From assembly GCA_965198715.1 (NCBI GenBank), contig CBDAPV010000002.1, positions 744,001 through 808,000 of the forward strand: DNA of 64,000 nucleotides, given 5' to 3'. Below are positions 8,143 through 16,995 of this stretch, one piece after another. Position numbers and translations under genes: made by a program. Each line of letters starts with the position of its first letter. Position 1 is the first letter of the stretch. Below the pieces are notes generated by a model. The model was not told where the DNA came from and made no database searches. It worked only from the letters and a program-made list of their open reading frames with translations. The stretch comes from RH-AL1 sp965198715. Its GTDB lineage: Bacteria > Pseudomonadota > Alphaproteobacteria > Rhizobiales > Beijerinckiaceae.

Positions 8143-8348
8143 CTTCGACAGCGGGCATTTCGCCGCTGCGGAAGGAAACGAGCCCGAGGTAAACCTCGGC
8201 CGGCGTCTCGCTCTGGTTAACCTGTGAGCAAGCCCTAGCATCGGTCAACGATGTCGCACGTGTGCCTCCGATGCGTGCAACACGACTAGTGCTTAGGCGA
8301 TCTGCCTTTATGTAGTGTGCAATTAAACACTGCTCAAACGTCGGGATC

Positions 8349-9005
8349 ATGATTCGTCTAGCTGTCCTCAGGCTCCTCGGCGCCCTGACCGTCACGACCG
8401 CTTCACGCATGCATGGCCCCGACGTGCAGCCGGCGGCCGTTTCCGCCATGCCGGCGGCGATCGACGATTCGTCCGGCTCGGAGACGCTGGAGGTCTATTA
8501 CTCACCGCTCGATCCCACCCGCGTGGCCCGCTTTTTCGGCCTCGGCATGGCCTACCACATGGCCATCGTCTACACCGACCGGAACGGCGTCAGCCGCGCT
8601 GCAAGCTCCTGCCCATCCGATCTGTCGGCGCCGCAGACGCCGGAACATGCCCTCTTGGCCGTCTTCGCCTCGTTCGACGATCAGCCCTCGACGTTTGGCA
8701 CGCTGGCGTCGGACTCTCGTAATGGCACGCCTTTCCTGAAGAGCGGCGCCGGCGATCACTCCACCAATGACGACGCCGGCCACGCCTATCCTCACGCGAC
8801 GATGCTGCACGGCAAGGATCTCTCGGCGCGCTGGGGCTCCATCCTGCGCACCTACGCGCGGATCGATGCGATGAAGCTGACGTATTCGCCGGTGACGCAG
8901 AACTCGAATAATCTCGCCACCACCGCGCTGCGCCGCGCCGGCGTCACTCTCGCCTTCTCAAGCGTCACCGTCTTCGTGCCCGGCGCCTTCACGGATCTTC
9001 CGTAA
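8349..9005 (+). CDS. Secreted protein of unknown function, possibly a papain-like fold without the catalytic Cys
   Basis: A 218-aa protein with a short hydrophobic N-terminus (residues 4-18) that looks like a signal peptide. Two blocks stand out: 'GMAYHMAIVYTDRNG' (His70) and 'TQNSNNLATTALRRAGV' (about 184-199). In permuted NlpC/P60-LRAT-like hydrolases a His in a 'H-x-x-I-V' strand is followed much later by 'N-C-x-x-F-x-x-x-L-L'; here the second block has the same shape with Ser/Asn at the Cys position. This resemblance is my inference and may be superficial. It has its own intergenic regions on both sides. Function unknown. Confidence 0.65.
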   Translation: MIRLAVLRLLGALTVTTASRMHGPDVQPAAVSAMPAAIDDSSGSETLEVYYSPLDPTRVARFFGLGMAYHMAIVYTDRNGVSRAASSCPSDLSAPQTPEHALLAVFASFDDQPSTFGTLASDSRNGTPFLKSGAGDHSTNDDAGHAYPHATMLHGKDLSARWGSILRTYARIDAMKLTYSPVTQNSNNLATTALRRAGVTLAFSSVTVFVPGAFTDLP

Positions 9006-9055
9006 CCGCAGTCGGCGGACGACTTCGACGTTCGGCGCAAGCGTCGGCATGAACG

Positions 9056-11146
9056 CTACGCTCTCGCGCCGCGGCCCTCGTAGAGCCAGGCGGCGAGAAG
9101 GCTGCCGAGCAGGATCACGAGGCCCACGAAGCCGATCGCCAGCGGCGCCAATCCGATGCCCTTGATCTCGCTGGCGCCGGTGCGGCGGATCGCGGCGTAG
9201 TCCGAGCCGCCGTAGATTGGGCTGTCGCGCATCTCGAGGATGCGGGGCAAGGTGACAGCGCCCGATGTGCCGTCGGCGATGCGACGCACGGTGCCGCCGG
9301 TCGCCTCGGCCAGCGGGCGCAGCTCATCGGTCGTCGAGACGACCTCCTGGAATTCGCGCGGGTTCTCCGGCCCGACGCTGGCGAGGATCGACAGGTCGCC
9401 GTCCTTGACCTTGTAGAGGCCGAGCTCCTTGACGTCGATCTGGCCCGACCACAGGCCGGGCTCGCCGGCGACGAGTTTTACCGTCTCAGTCCTGCCCGAG
9501 GGCAACGTGACCAATGCCGGCGGCACCTCGTCCTTGAGGCTCTGGCGAGTGACGGTAAAATGCTTGCCGTCGGCGTTGGCGCGCAACGCCTCTTCCTCGA
9601 GATCGGGCTCCTTCATGAGCCAGTGCGCGAGGCGGCGCGACAAATCGAGGTAGGGGCCGCCGCCGTCGTAGCCGCGCGCCCAGAGCCACATCTGATCCGA
9701 GAGCAACTCGGCGACGCGGCCCTTGCCCTCGCGCGATAGCACCAGCACCGGCTTGCCGTCGGCGCCGTCCATTACAGAGGTGCCGCGGGTGACGTCGGCC
9801 GAGATCTGGCGGAACCACGGAGCCCAGCTTGCTTGATTGTTAGTTTTCGAGCCGACGAGGCCGCGCGTGACGGGATGCTTCTGCCCGTCGGCGGTGATGC
9901 CGGCGCGGAAGCCGCGCTCGATCAGCGTGCCGTCGGGCCGAGCCGGCGCGATGCGCCCGATCGGCGAGAAGAAGATGCCTTCGGTCTTGGCGAAATCCGG
10001 TCCGGCCGCCAGCATCAGCGCGCCGCCGTCGCGCACGTAGCGCACGATGTTGTCGAGGTAGACCGGCGGAAGCACGCTCTGGTTCGAGTAGCGATCGAAG
10101 ATGATGAGGTCGAAGTCCTTGATCTTGCGCCCGAAGAGGTCAGCGGTCGGAAAGGCGATCAGGCTGAGCTCGTTGATCGGCGTGCCGTCTTGCTTCTCCG
10201 GTGGGCGTAGGATGGTGAAGTGCACGAGGTCGACGTTGGCGTCGGACTTCAGCAGGTTGCGCCACATGCGCTCGCCCTGGTGCGGCTCGCCCGACACCAG
10301 TAGCACCTTGAGCTTGTCGCGCACGCCGTCGATGGTGACGACGGCCCTGTTGTTGAGCGTGGTCAGCTCGTCCTGCAGGGCGGCGACCTCGAGTTCGACG
10401 ACGTTGTTGCCGCCATGCTCGATCTTGACCGGCACCTTGATCGTCTCGCCGACCGAGGCCTGAATGGTCGAGACGGGTACGCCGTCGCGGCGCACCTCTA
10501 GGCTGACCGGCTCGCCCTTGTTGTCGGTATCGAGCACCTTGAGCGAGATCACTTGCTCCTTGCCGACGATACCGAAGCGCGGCGCCTCGATCAGCTCAAT
10601 GCGGCGATCGCGCTCGCCCTCGTGCCCGGTGATGAGCGCGTGCAGCGGCGCGTTGAAGCCGAGCGCGGCCGCCTTGGCGGGAATGTCGTGCACCACGCCG
10701 TCGGTGATCATAAAGACACCGGCGATCTGCTCGGCCGGCACGTCGGCGAGGCCGGCGCTGAGGGCCGCGAAGAGCTGCGTGCCCTCGTTGGCGCCGCTGT
10801 CCTGCCCGCCCTCGATCACGCGAATGTCGACGTTGCCGAGCGCCTTGAGGCGCTTCATGAGCTCTGCCAGTGCATGATCAGTCTGCGCGGTACGCTCGCC
10901 GATGGTCTGAGAGCCGGAGCGATCGACAACCACGGCGACGACCTCCTTCAGCGGCGTGCGATCCTCGCGCACGAGCGAGGGGTTCAACAGCGCCAGCAGC
11001 ACGAAGGCGAGCCCAAGCGTGCGAAGCCATACCGCGCGCTGGCGCAGGACGAGGCCCAAAGCCACCACAGCCGCGCCGGCAATCGCCAGCGCCAAGAGGA
11101 GCGGCACGGCGAGGAGCGGCGTAAAAGCGAGGTGATAATTGGTCAT
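9056..11146 (-). CDS. Membrane protein with vWA-like and glutamine-amidotransferase-like domains
   Basis: A 696-aa protein. Two N-terminal membrane helices (about 8-33 and 43-59) and one C-terminal helix (about 666-690, 'APLAIGFVGLVILLGSLL') bracket a large periplasmic-facing region. 'AVVVDRSGSQTIGERT' (about 72-87) is a MIDAS-like vWA motif, and 'DFDLIIFDRYSNQ' to 'YVRDGGALMLAAGPDFA' is typical of the GATase1-like domain of BatA/DUF4159-associated proteins. Such proteins usually sit beside a MoxR ATPase and a DUF58 protein; here the gene is separate, and the only MoxR gene in the window is 44 kb away. A role in envelope or cofactor-complex assembly is inferred. Confidence 0.8.
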   Translation of the reverse strand: MTNYHLAFTPLLAVPLLLALAIAGAAVVALGLVLRQRAVWLRTLGLAFVLLALLNPSLVREDRTPLKEVVAVVVDRSGSQTIGERTAQTDHALAELMKRLKALGNVDIRVIEGGQDSGANEGTQLFAALSAGLADVPAEQIAGVFMITDGVVHDIPAKAAALGFNAPLHALITGHEGERDRRIELIEAPRFGIVGKEQVISLKVLDTDNKGEPVSLEVRRDGVPVSTIQASVGETIKVPVKIEHGGNNVVELEVAALQDELTTLNNRAVVTIDGVRDKLKVLLVSGEPHQGERMWRNLLKSDANVDLVHFTILRPPEKQDGTPINELSLIAFPTADLFGRKIKDFDLIIFDRYSNQSVLPPVYLDNIVRYVRDGGALMLAAGPDFAKTEGIFFSPIGRIAPARPDGTLIERGFRAGITADGQKHPVTRGLVGSKTNNQASWAPWFRQISADVTRGTSVMDGADGKPVLVLSREGKGRVAELLSDQMWLWARGYDGGGPYLDLSRRLAHWLMKEPDLEEEALRANADGKHFTVTRQSLKDEVPPALVTLPSGRTETVKLVAGEPGLWSGQIDVKELGLYKVKDGDLSILASVGPENPREFQEVVSTTDELRPLAEATGGTVRRIADGTSGAVTLPRILEMRDSPIYGGSDYAAIRRTGASEIKGIGLAPLAIGFVGLVILLGSLLAAWLYEGRGARA

Positions 11147-11239
11147 CCGTGCTGACCCTAGCCTTGTTTGAGGCTTTCGTCAGGCCCGAGCGCCGCGGCT
11201 TAGAGGCAAGCGCCGCGGCGCTTGTCCGGCCGCCTCGCC

Positions 11240-11677
11240 TCAGGGCAGCAGAGCTTCGACGAATTCACCATCGCTGCGGCCCCCGAGCCGCCGCCGGCGC
11301 GGCTCGCGGATCGTCAGGCCCCAGACCAGGCCGTAGCAGACGAGGAGCGGCAGTGAGGAGCCGGCCGCCTGCACGTGCTGTTCGGGAATGTAATGCACCG
11401 CCGCCCAAGCCAGCCCGTAAGCCAGGACCGGCGATACGATCACGGTGATAAAGTCGAGCGAGGCGAGCTTCAGCAGCCGGTCCACGGCGTACAGGATCGC
11501 GCAGAGCAGCAGCGCCGGCAGCGTGTACACGAGGTAGACCGCCGGCAGCACCTTCGGCGTAGCCTGCAGCCACTGCATGAAGGTCGATCCCTGCTGCGTC
11601 GCGAGGTAGCCGGAAGCAATCCACCAGACGAGCGGCCCCATCAAGAGCGTCAAAACGAACCGCAACCACCATCGCAT
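11240..11677 (-). CDS. Integral membrane protein of unknown function
   Basis: A 145-aa protein with about four hydrophobic segments: residues 5-26, 44-63, 73-95 and 107-121, ending in a basic 'REPRRRRLGG' stretch and an acidic tail. No motif is recognised. It lies on the same strand as the vWA-like gene, whose start is 93 bp away, but in order it precedes that gene's 5' region, so co-transcription from here into the vWA gene is possible. Coding is supported by length and the regular membrane pattern. Confidence 0.6.
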   Translation of the reverse strand: MRWWLRFVLTLLMGPLVWWIASGYLATQQGSTFMQWLQATPKVLPAVYLVYTLPALLLCAILYAVDRLLKLASLDFITVIVSPVLAYGLAWAAVHYIPEQHVQAAGSSLPLLVCYGLVWGLTIREPRRRRLGGRSDGEFVEALLP

Positions 11678-11827
11678 CGATCGTCATCTCTCGCGAATTT
11701 GCCGGCAGACAACGCCGGACACGGGCGAAGTCAAGATACTCGCGAAGTCAAGCTGCCTCGCCTCTTCGTGCGCAAAGCTGTATGCGGCCCCCATATGCGC
11801 GACGCGCCGTCAGTCACGAGAGGTTCC

Positions 11828-12928
11828 GTGTCCCCCAAAGTCCATGCCGTCGTCCAAGCCCAAGTCTTGCACGCTTTGGAGGCCTTCGCCCGCGGCGAGA
11901 TCGTGATCGTCACCGACGACGATGACCGCGAGAACGAGGGCGACCTCGTTGTCGCCGCGGCGCTGTGCACGCCAGAAAAAATGGCGTTCATCATCCGGCA
12001 CTGCTGCGGCATCGTCTGCGCACCAATCACCAGCCAAGACGCAAAGCGGCTGCAGCTTGCGCCCATGGTGGCGGCCAACGACGCGCCGCTTGGCACCGCC
12101 TTCACCGTGACGGTTGACACGCGCCACGGCCTCACCACCGGCATCTCGGCCGAGCAGCGCACCAACACAGTGCGCGCGCTCGCCAACGGCAACATGGGCG
12201 CGACTGACTTCGTGCGTCCGGGTCACGTGTTTCCACTCATAGCTAAGGAGGGCGGGGTGCTGATGCGATCGGGCCATACCGAAGCGGCGGTGGACCTTTG
12301 CAAGCTCGCCAAGCTGCCGCCCGTGGGGGTCATTTGCGAGCTCGCCAACGACGACGGCACGGTGATGGCCGGCGCGCAGATCGAAAGCTTTGCCGCGGAG
12401 CACGGCCTCAAACGCATCTCCGTGGCCGATCTCATCGCCTATCGGCAGGCGCGCGAGAAGCTGGTTGAACGGGTCGCCAGCTTCCCGGTGGAGAAGGACG
12501 GCTGCACGCTCATCGGCCATGCCTACGTCACGCCGTTCGACGCTGTGCAACACTTCGCTTTCGTGCACGGCGACATCGGCGATGGGGAAGGGGTGCCGAC
12601 CCGGCTGCACCGCGTCGATATCGTCGAGGACGTGATCAAGGGCGGCGTCGAGATTGGCAAGGTCTTCGCGCGTTTCCGACAGGAGGGCAGGGGCGTGTTC
12701 ATCTACCTGCGGGATGGCGCCGCCGGCGTACCGGCGCGGGCCGGGATCTCGCAGGTCGACGGCTCGGAGGAGGAACGCACGCGCGAATGGCGAGAAGTTG
12801 GCCTAGGAGCGCAGATCCTGCGCGACCTGGGGGTGCGCTCGATACGCCTGCGCACGTCGACGCCGCGCACCTATGTCGGGCTGTCGGGCTTTGGTATCGA
12901 GATCGCGAGCTTCGAACCGCCTCTCTGA
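11828..12928 (+). CDS. ribB: 3,4-dihydroxy-2-butanone-4-phosphate synthase with degenerate GTP cyclohydrolase II-like domain
   Basis: A 366-aa protein. The N-terminal half is RibB, which converts ribulose 5-phosphate to the butanone phosphate used in riboflavin synthesis: 'IVTDDDDRENEGDLVVAA', 'HGLTTGISAEQRTNTVRAL' and 'MRSGHTEAAVDL' carry the metal- and substrate-binding acids. The C-terminal half aligns in layout with RibA but lacks its zinc-binding cysteine cluster (no 'CDC'-type motif), so cyclohydrolase activity is unlikely; this is common in alphaproteobacterial fused RibBA. GTG at 11828 is chosen because GAGAGG precedes it and the protein then starts as family members do; an ATG at 11795 is the alternative. 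No FMN riboswitch was recognised upstream. Confidence 0.93.
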   Translation: MSPKVHAVVQAQVLHALEAFARGEIVIVTDDDDRENEGDLVVAAALCTPEKMAFIIRHCCGIVCAPITSQDAKRLQLAPMVAANDAPLGTAFTVTVDTRHGLTTGISAEQRTNTVRALANGNMGATDFVRPGHVFPLIAKEGGVLMRSGHTEAAVDLCKLAKLPPVGVICELANDDGTVMAGAQIESFAAEHGLKRISVADLIAYRQAREKLVERVASFPVEKDGCTLIGHAYVTPFDAVQHFAFVHGDIGDGEGVPTRLHRVDIVEDVIKGGVEIGKVFARFRQEGRGVFIYLRDGAAGVPARAGISQVDGSEEERTREWREVGLGAQILRDLGVRSIRLRTSTPRTYVGLSGFGIEIASFEPPL

Positions 12929-12952
12929 GGTGGCGCGCTCACTTGCTGTCGC

Positions 12953-13447
12953 TCAGCTTTTCGACATCATCCCGCCGAACGGGTTGAAGTTGAAGAACAG
13001 GCCCTTGAGAAAGTTGTTGTCGGCGCCCATCGTCGCCGTCGCGCCCGCCGAAAAGTTAACCACTTGACCATCGCGCAGCCCATAGTTGGCGACTCGCGCG
13101 ACCTTCTTGCCCTTGTCGAAATAGACCGCAAAGATGCGACGATCGGTGATGGTCGGTTTCATGAAAGCGATCGAGCGTTCGGTTTTCTGCTGGATATAGT
13201 ACCAGGCGTCGCCGCCGACGGTGGATGTGGTGGAGGGCGAACCCATCGTCACCAGCACCTGCTCGGCGGACTGGCCGGTCTTGACGTCGGCGACCATCGC
13301 GGGATCGAGCTGGTAGCCGTGCTGGAGCTCACCGTCGTAACCGAGGCAACCGCCCAGGGCGAGCGCGGCGAGGGCGAGTGCTCCGAAGCGGGCGACCATG
13401 TCGCCGCGACGGCGCGTCGGGCCGGGTGCGGCGATTGGCGATACCAT
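12953..13447 (-). CDS. bamE: Outer membrane assembly lipoprotein BamE (SmpA/OmlA)
   Basis: A 164-aa lipoprotein. A basic n-region ('TRRRGDMVARF') leads to a hydrophobic stretch and the lipobox 'LGGC' (Cys about residue 33), after which the protein should be lipidated and sent to the outer membrane. 'VKTGQSAEQVLVTMGSPST' and 'DAWYYIQQKT' are the SmpA/OmlA signature. BamE supports BamA/BamD in outer membrane protein insertion. ATG at 13447 has a GGAG site nine bases upstream; the ATG at 13399 would also keep the signal. It is divergent from the CBP3-type chaperone gene, a common alphaproteobacterial arrangement. Confidence 0.92.
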   Translation of the reverse strand: MVSPIAAPGPTRRRGDMVARFGALALAALALGGCLGYDGELQHGYQLDPAMVADVKTGQSAEQVLVTMGSPSTTSTVGGDAWYYIQQKTERSIAFMKPTITDRRIFAVYFDKGKKVARVANYGLRDGQVVNFSAGATATMGADNNFLKGLFFNFNPFGGMMSKS

Positions 13448-13594
13448 GGGTCTGGCACTCCGGCTTACAGACGCGCCCCGCACGCAAGTTTTGCTTGCCT
13501 TCGGCGGCATCGATGCCTAACCCCCGCTTGTGACGAAAGCAAGATGCGCCCGCGTGCCGCCGCGGCGGTTGGCGGTGCAGCAGGGCGCGGTTCC

Positions 13595-14134
13595 ATGATG
13601 TTTGGGCTTTTCCGGCGCGCCAGCAACGACGCGGTGATCGACAAGCTTTACCTCGCGGTTGTGGCCGCCTCCCGCCAGCCGGCGCTCTACGCTGATCTGC
13701 AAGTGCCCGACACGTTCGAGGGGCGCTTCGAGAGCCTCACCTTACACGCGATCCTGACGTTGCGGAGGCTGCAGCGCTGCGAGGCACCCGGCCCTGCGAT
13801 GGCCCAGCACCTCGTCGACACCGTCTTTAAGCATTTCGATCGTACCCTTCGCGAAATGGGCGTGGGCGACACAACCGTCCCCAAGCGCATGAAGACGATG
13901 GCGGAAGCCTTCGGTGGTCGCAGCGCGGCCTACGATGCGGCCTTGCGCGGCGCTCGCGAAACGCTGGTCGAGTCGCTCGCTCGCAACGTCTACGCCGGCA
14001 ATCGGGACGCCGGCGCGCTCACCGACTATGTCGAGGCCGCCACGGCCGCGCTGGCGATGATGCCGCTGCAGGCTTTCCTGGACGGCGTCCCGCACTTCCC
14101 CGATGCCGCGTCCTTCGTGAGGGAACCAACATGA
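13595..14134 (+). CDS. Ubiquinol-cytochrome c chaperone (CBP3/UQCC1-type) family protein
   Basis: A 179-aa protein recognised from 'YADLQVPDTFEGRFESLTLH' and 'HLVDTVFKHFDRTLREMGVGDTTVPKRMK', the core of the CBP3 family, whose mitochondrial members help assemble cytochrome b of complex III. The domain fills most of the protein. The start is ATG 13595 or 13598. Its stop overlaps the next gene (ATGA, 14131-14134), giving translational coupling. It heads the conserved block chaperone-DUF177-plsX-fabH-ihfA-merR. The role in bacteria is inferred. Confidence 0.88.
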   Translation: MMFGLFRRASNDAVIDKLYLAVVAASRQPALYADLQVPDTFEGRFESLTLHAILTLRRLQRCEAPGPAMAQHLVDTVFKHFDRTLREMGVGDTTVPKRMKTMAEAFGGRSAAYDAALRGARETLVESLARNVYAGNRDAGALTDYVEAATAALAMMPLQAFLDGVPHFPDAASFVREPT

Positions 14135-14733
14135 GGATGGGCAAAGCCCCGCGTCAGCCCCGCGGCCCGAAGGGTCCCTTCGCCCGCCTCTTCGATGTCC
14201 GCTCCCTGAAGGGCGAGGCTCGCCGGGTGGACCTGAAGGCCACGCCCGAAGAATGCGCCGCCGTGGCCGCGGTCGTCTCACTGCCCGGCATCGCCGCCCT
14301 TAGCGCCTCCTTCCGCGTGGTGCCGCGCGCCGGAGACCGGACCGAGCTTGATGGGCGCGTCGTGGCCACGGTCACGCAGACCTGCGTCGTCAGTCTCGAG
14401 CCGTTCGAGACCGCGATCGAGCAGCAGGTGAAACTGGTCTTCGCACCGGCCGCGGAGGCGATCGCGGAGCCGCGCGGACGCGGTGGTCGCGCCGAGCCCG
14501 AGATGATGCTGCCGACACCGGCCGGCGGCAACGACGACCAGGAAGACCCGCCCGATCCTATCGTTGATGACACGATCGATCTCGGCGCCGTCGCCGTGGA
14601 GTTCATGGTTCTTGGGCTCGATCCTTATCCGCACAAGCCCGGCGTTCATTTCGCTGACATGGTTATCGGCGAGAACGATGCGCCGGCGCCTTCGGCTTTC
14701 GCTGCGCTGGCCAGGCTCAAGGATCGCTCGTGA
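14131..14733 (+). CDS. DUF177 (YceD) family protein
   Basis: A 200-aa protein with 'VTQTCVVSLEPFETAIEQQV' (about residues 86-105) and the acidic C-terminal 'DDTIDLGAVAVEFMVLGLDPYPHKPG', characteristic of DUF177/YceD. Relatives are linked to 23S rRNA or L32 handling; the exact role is not settled. As in many alphaproteobacteria, no rpmF lies between it and plsX. It overlaps the chaperone gene by four bases and is followed by plsX after 40 bp, so all are probably in one transcript. Confidence 0.9.
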   Translation: MRMGKAPRQPRGPKGPFARLFDVRSLKGEARRVDLKATPEECAAVAAVVSLPGIAALSASFRVVPRAGDRTELDGRVVATVTQTCVVSLEPFETAIEQQVKLVFAPAAEAIAEPRGRGGRAEPEMMLPTPAGGNDDQEDPPDPIVDDTIDLGAVAVEFMVLGLDPYPHKPGVHFADMVIGENDAPAPSAFAALARLKDRS

Positions 14734-14773
14734 CACTCACCCTTCGCCGACGTCCGTCCGGCCGGACGCTGCC

Positions 14774-15874
14774 ATGACCGCAGCGGTCAGGATCGCGGTC
14801 GATGCCATGGGCGGCGATCACGGTCCTTCGGTCATGGTCGAGGGCGCCGCCATCGCGCTGCGCCGTCGTCCGGGCTCCTACTTCCTTTTCTTCGGCCGCG
14901 AGAGCGAGATCGCTCCGCTTATTGCCGCGCGACCCGACCTGGCCGGGCGCTCCAGTATCCACCACACCGACATCGCGGTGGCCATGACCGACAAGCCGAG
15001 CCAGGCCCTGCGCTCCGGACGTCGGGTCTCGTCGATGTGGCTGGCTATCGAGGCGGTGAAGAAGGGTGAGGCCGACGTCGCCGTCTCGGCTGGAAACACC
15101 GGCGCCTTGATGGCGATGGCCAAGGTCTGCCTGCATACGATGAAGGGCATCGACCGCCCGGCGATCGCCGCGCTGTGGCCGACGCTGCGCGGGCGCTCTG
15201 TGGTGCTCGACCTCGGGGCCACGATCGGAGCCGACGCGCGTTTTCTCGTGGTCCTGGCGCTCATGGGAGCGGCGATGGCCCGCGTGGTGTTCGAGATTGA
15301 TCGGCCGACCGTGGGTCTGCTCAATGTCGGCACCGAGGAGATCAAAGGACTCGACGAGGTCAAGGCCGCCTCCAAGCTGCTGCGCGAATCGACTCTGCCC
15401 GGCCTCGATTATCATGGGTTCGTCGAGGGCGACGATCTCGGCAAGGGCACGGTCGACGTCGTGGTGACCGAGGGCTTCACGGGCAACATCGCCTTGAAGA
15501 CCGCCGAGGGCACGGCCCGTCAGATCCGGCACTATCTGCGCAGCGCGATGAGCGGTTCGTGGCGTGCCCGACTCGCCTACGTGATTGCCAAGCCGGCCTT
15601 CGATGGATTGCGCGAGCAGATGGATCCGCGTCACGTCAACGGTGGCGTGTTCCTCGGCCTCGACGGCATCGTGATCAAAAGCCACGGCGGCATGGATGCC
15701 GTTGGTACTGCTGGCGCGATCGAGCTCGGCCATGCGATGGTGCGGCAGCAGCTTCTGGGCAAGATCCGCGAGATGCTCGTGGCCGCCCTCGACCGGCCTC
15801 TCCCGCCGAAGCCTGCTTCCGTCGACGTCGTGGAATCCGCTTCCTGGGTCGGGTCCAAGATAGGATCAACGTGA
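14774..15874 (+). CDS. plsX: Phosphate acyltransferase PlsX
   Basis: A 366-aa protein starting with the PlsX signature 'RIAVDAMGGDHGPSVMVEGA'. It forms acyl-phosphate from acyl-ACP, the first step of PlsX/PlsY phospholipid synthesis, at the inner face of the membrane. Other conserved blocks: 'VSAGNTGALMAMAK', 'LLNVGTEEIKGLDEVK', 'VVVTEGFTGNIALKT' and 'HGGMDAVGTAGAIELG'. The ATG at 14774 matches the family start; an open extension upstream is a shadow of the DUF177 gene. Its stop overlaps the GTG of fabH (GTGA), so acyl-phosphate and fatty-acid initiation enzymes are coupled. Confidence 0.97.
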   Translation: MTAAVRIAVDAMGGDHGPSVMVEGAAIALRRRPGSYFLFFGRESEIAPLIAARPDLAGRSSIHHTDIAVAMTDKPSQALRSGRRVSSMWLAIEAVKKGEADVAVSAGNTGALMAMAKVCLHTMKGIDRPAIAALWPTLRGRSVVLDLGATIGADARFLVVLALMGAAMARVVFEIDRPTVGLLNVGTEEIKGLDEVKAASKLLRESTLPGLDYHGFVEGDDLGKGTVDVVVTEGFTGNIALKTAEGTARQIRHYLRSAMSGSWRARLAYVIAKPAFDGLREQMDPRHVNGGVFLGLDGIVIKSHGGMDAVGTAGAIELGHAMVRQQLLGKIREMLVAALDRPLPPKPASVDVVESASWVGSKIGST

Positions 15875-16863
15875 TACGTTTGAATAACGGCTGCCTGCGT
15901 TCGGTGGTCAGCGGTTCCGGGGCCTACCTTCCGCCGCATGTCGTGACCAACCGCGAGCTTGAGGTGAAGCTCGACACGACCGACGAATGGATCGTCCAGC
16001 GCACCGGCATCACGCGCCGCCACGTTGCAGGTGCCGGCGAAACGACCTCGACCCTTGCCCTCAAGGCAGCGGAGGCGGCGTTGGCCGACGCCTCGCTTAA
16101 AGGTGCGGACATCGACCTTATCATCGTGGCGACCGCCACGCCCGATCTCACGTTCCCTTCCGTGGCCTGTCAGGTTCAGGCCGGTATCGGCATGACGGGC
16201 GGCGCAGCGTTCGATGTGCAGGCGGTATGCTCCGGCTTCGTCTTCGCTGTCGCCACCGCCGATAAATTTCTGTGCTCGGGGTCTCACAAGCGCGCTCTGG
16301 TGATCGGCGCCGAGACCTTCTCACGGATCCTCGACTGGCAGGACCGCACCACGGCCGTGCTCTTCGGCGACGGTGCCGCCGCGCTCGTCTTCGAGGCGCA
16401 GCCCGGCGACGGCACGATCGGCGATCGCGGGGTGCTCACCTCGCACCTGCGCTCCGACGGGCGCCACGGCGACAAGCTCTACACCTCGGGCGGGGTCTCC
16501 ACGACGCAGACGTCCGGCAAGGTTAAGATGGCCGGCAAGGAGGTCTTCCGTTACGCCGTCGGTATGGTCGCCGACGTCGTCGAGGATGCCTTCAAGGCCA
16601 CTGGCCTCAGCGCCGCCGATCTCGACTGGTTCGTGCCGCACCAGGCTAACCGCCGCATTATCGAAGCCTCTGCCGACAAGCTCGGGATCGATCTCGCGAA
16701 GGTTGTCGTCACGGTCGACCAGCATGCCAACACCTCGGCCGCATCCATTCCGCTCGCGCTCTCCGTGGCCCTCAAGGACGGGCGCATCAAGCCCGGACAT
16801 CTCGTGATGATCGAGGCGATGGGTGGCGGCTTCACTTGGGGTTCAGCCTTGATCCGCTGGTAG
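15871..16863 (+). CDS. fabH: 3-oxoacyl-ACP synthase III (FabH)
   Basis: A 330-aa ketoacyl synthase III that condenses an acyl-CoA with malonyl-ACP to start fatty acid synthesis. The catalytic triad is in place: Cys in 'VQAVCSGFVFA', His in 'FVPHQANRRI' and Asn in 'DQHANTSAASI'; 'MGGGFTWGSALI' closes the fold. The GTG at 15871 overlaps the plsX stop and follows an AGGATC site. An ihfA gene follows 132 bp downstream. Confidence 0.97.
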   Translation: MIRLNNGCLRSVVSGSGAYLPPHVVTNRELEVKLDTTDEWIVQRTGITRRHVAGAGETTSTLALKAAEAALADASLKGADIDLIIVATATPDLTFPSVACQVQAGIGMTGGAAFDVQAVCSGFVFAVATADKFLCSGSHKRALVIGAETFSRILDWQDRTTAVLFGDGAAALVFEAQPGDGTIGDRGVLTSHLRSDGRHGDKLYTSGGVSTTQTSGKVKMAGKEVFRYAVGMVADVVEDAFKATGLSAADLDWFVPHQANRRIIEASADKLGIDLAKVVVTVDQHANTSAASIPLALSVALKDGRIKPGHLVMIEAMGGGFTWGSALIRW

Positions 16864-16995
16864 CCGAATGCCCCTTGCCGAAAAGCTGTCAAGGCCTTGC
16901 GCAGACGAGCCGAATTGCTCCATTTTCTGCGGGTACCGCCGCCCTCGCCGTCCTTCTCGGCGACGGCGCCGACAATGCGGGGCGGGGAAGGCTTG

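Noticed and set aside
11678..11827. FMN riboswitch before ribB
   Set aside because: The conserved RFN core sequences are absent.
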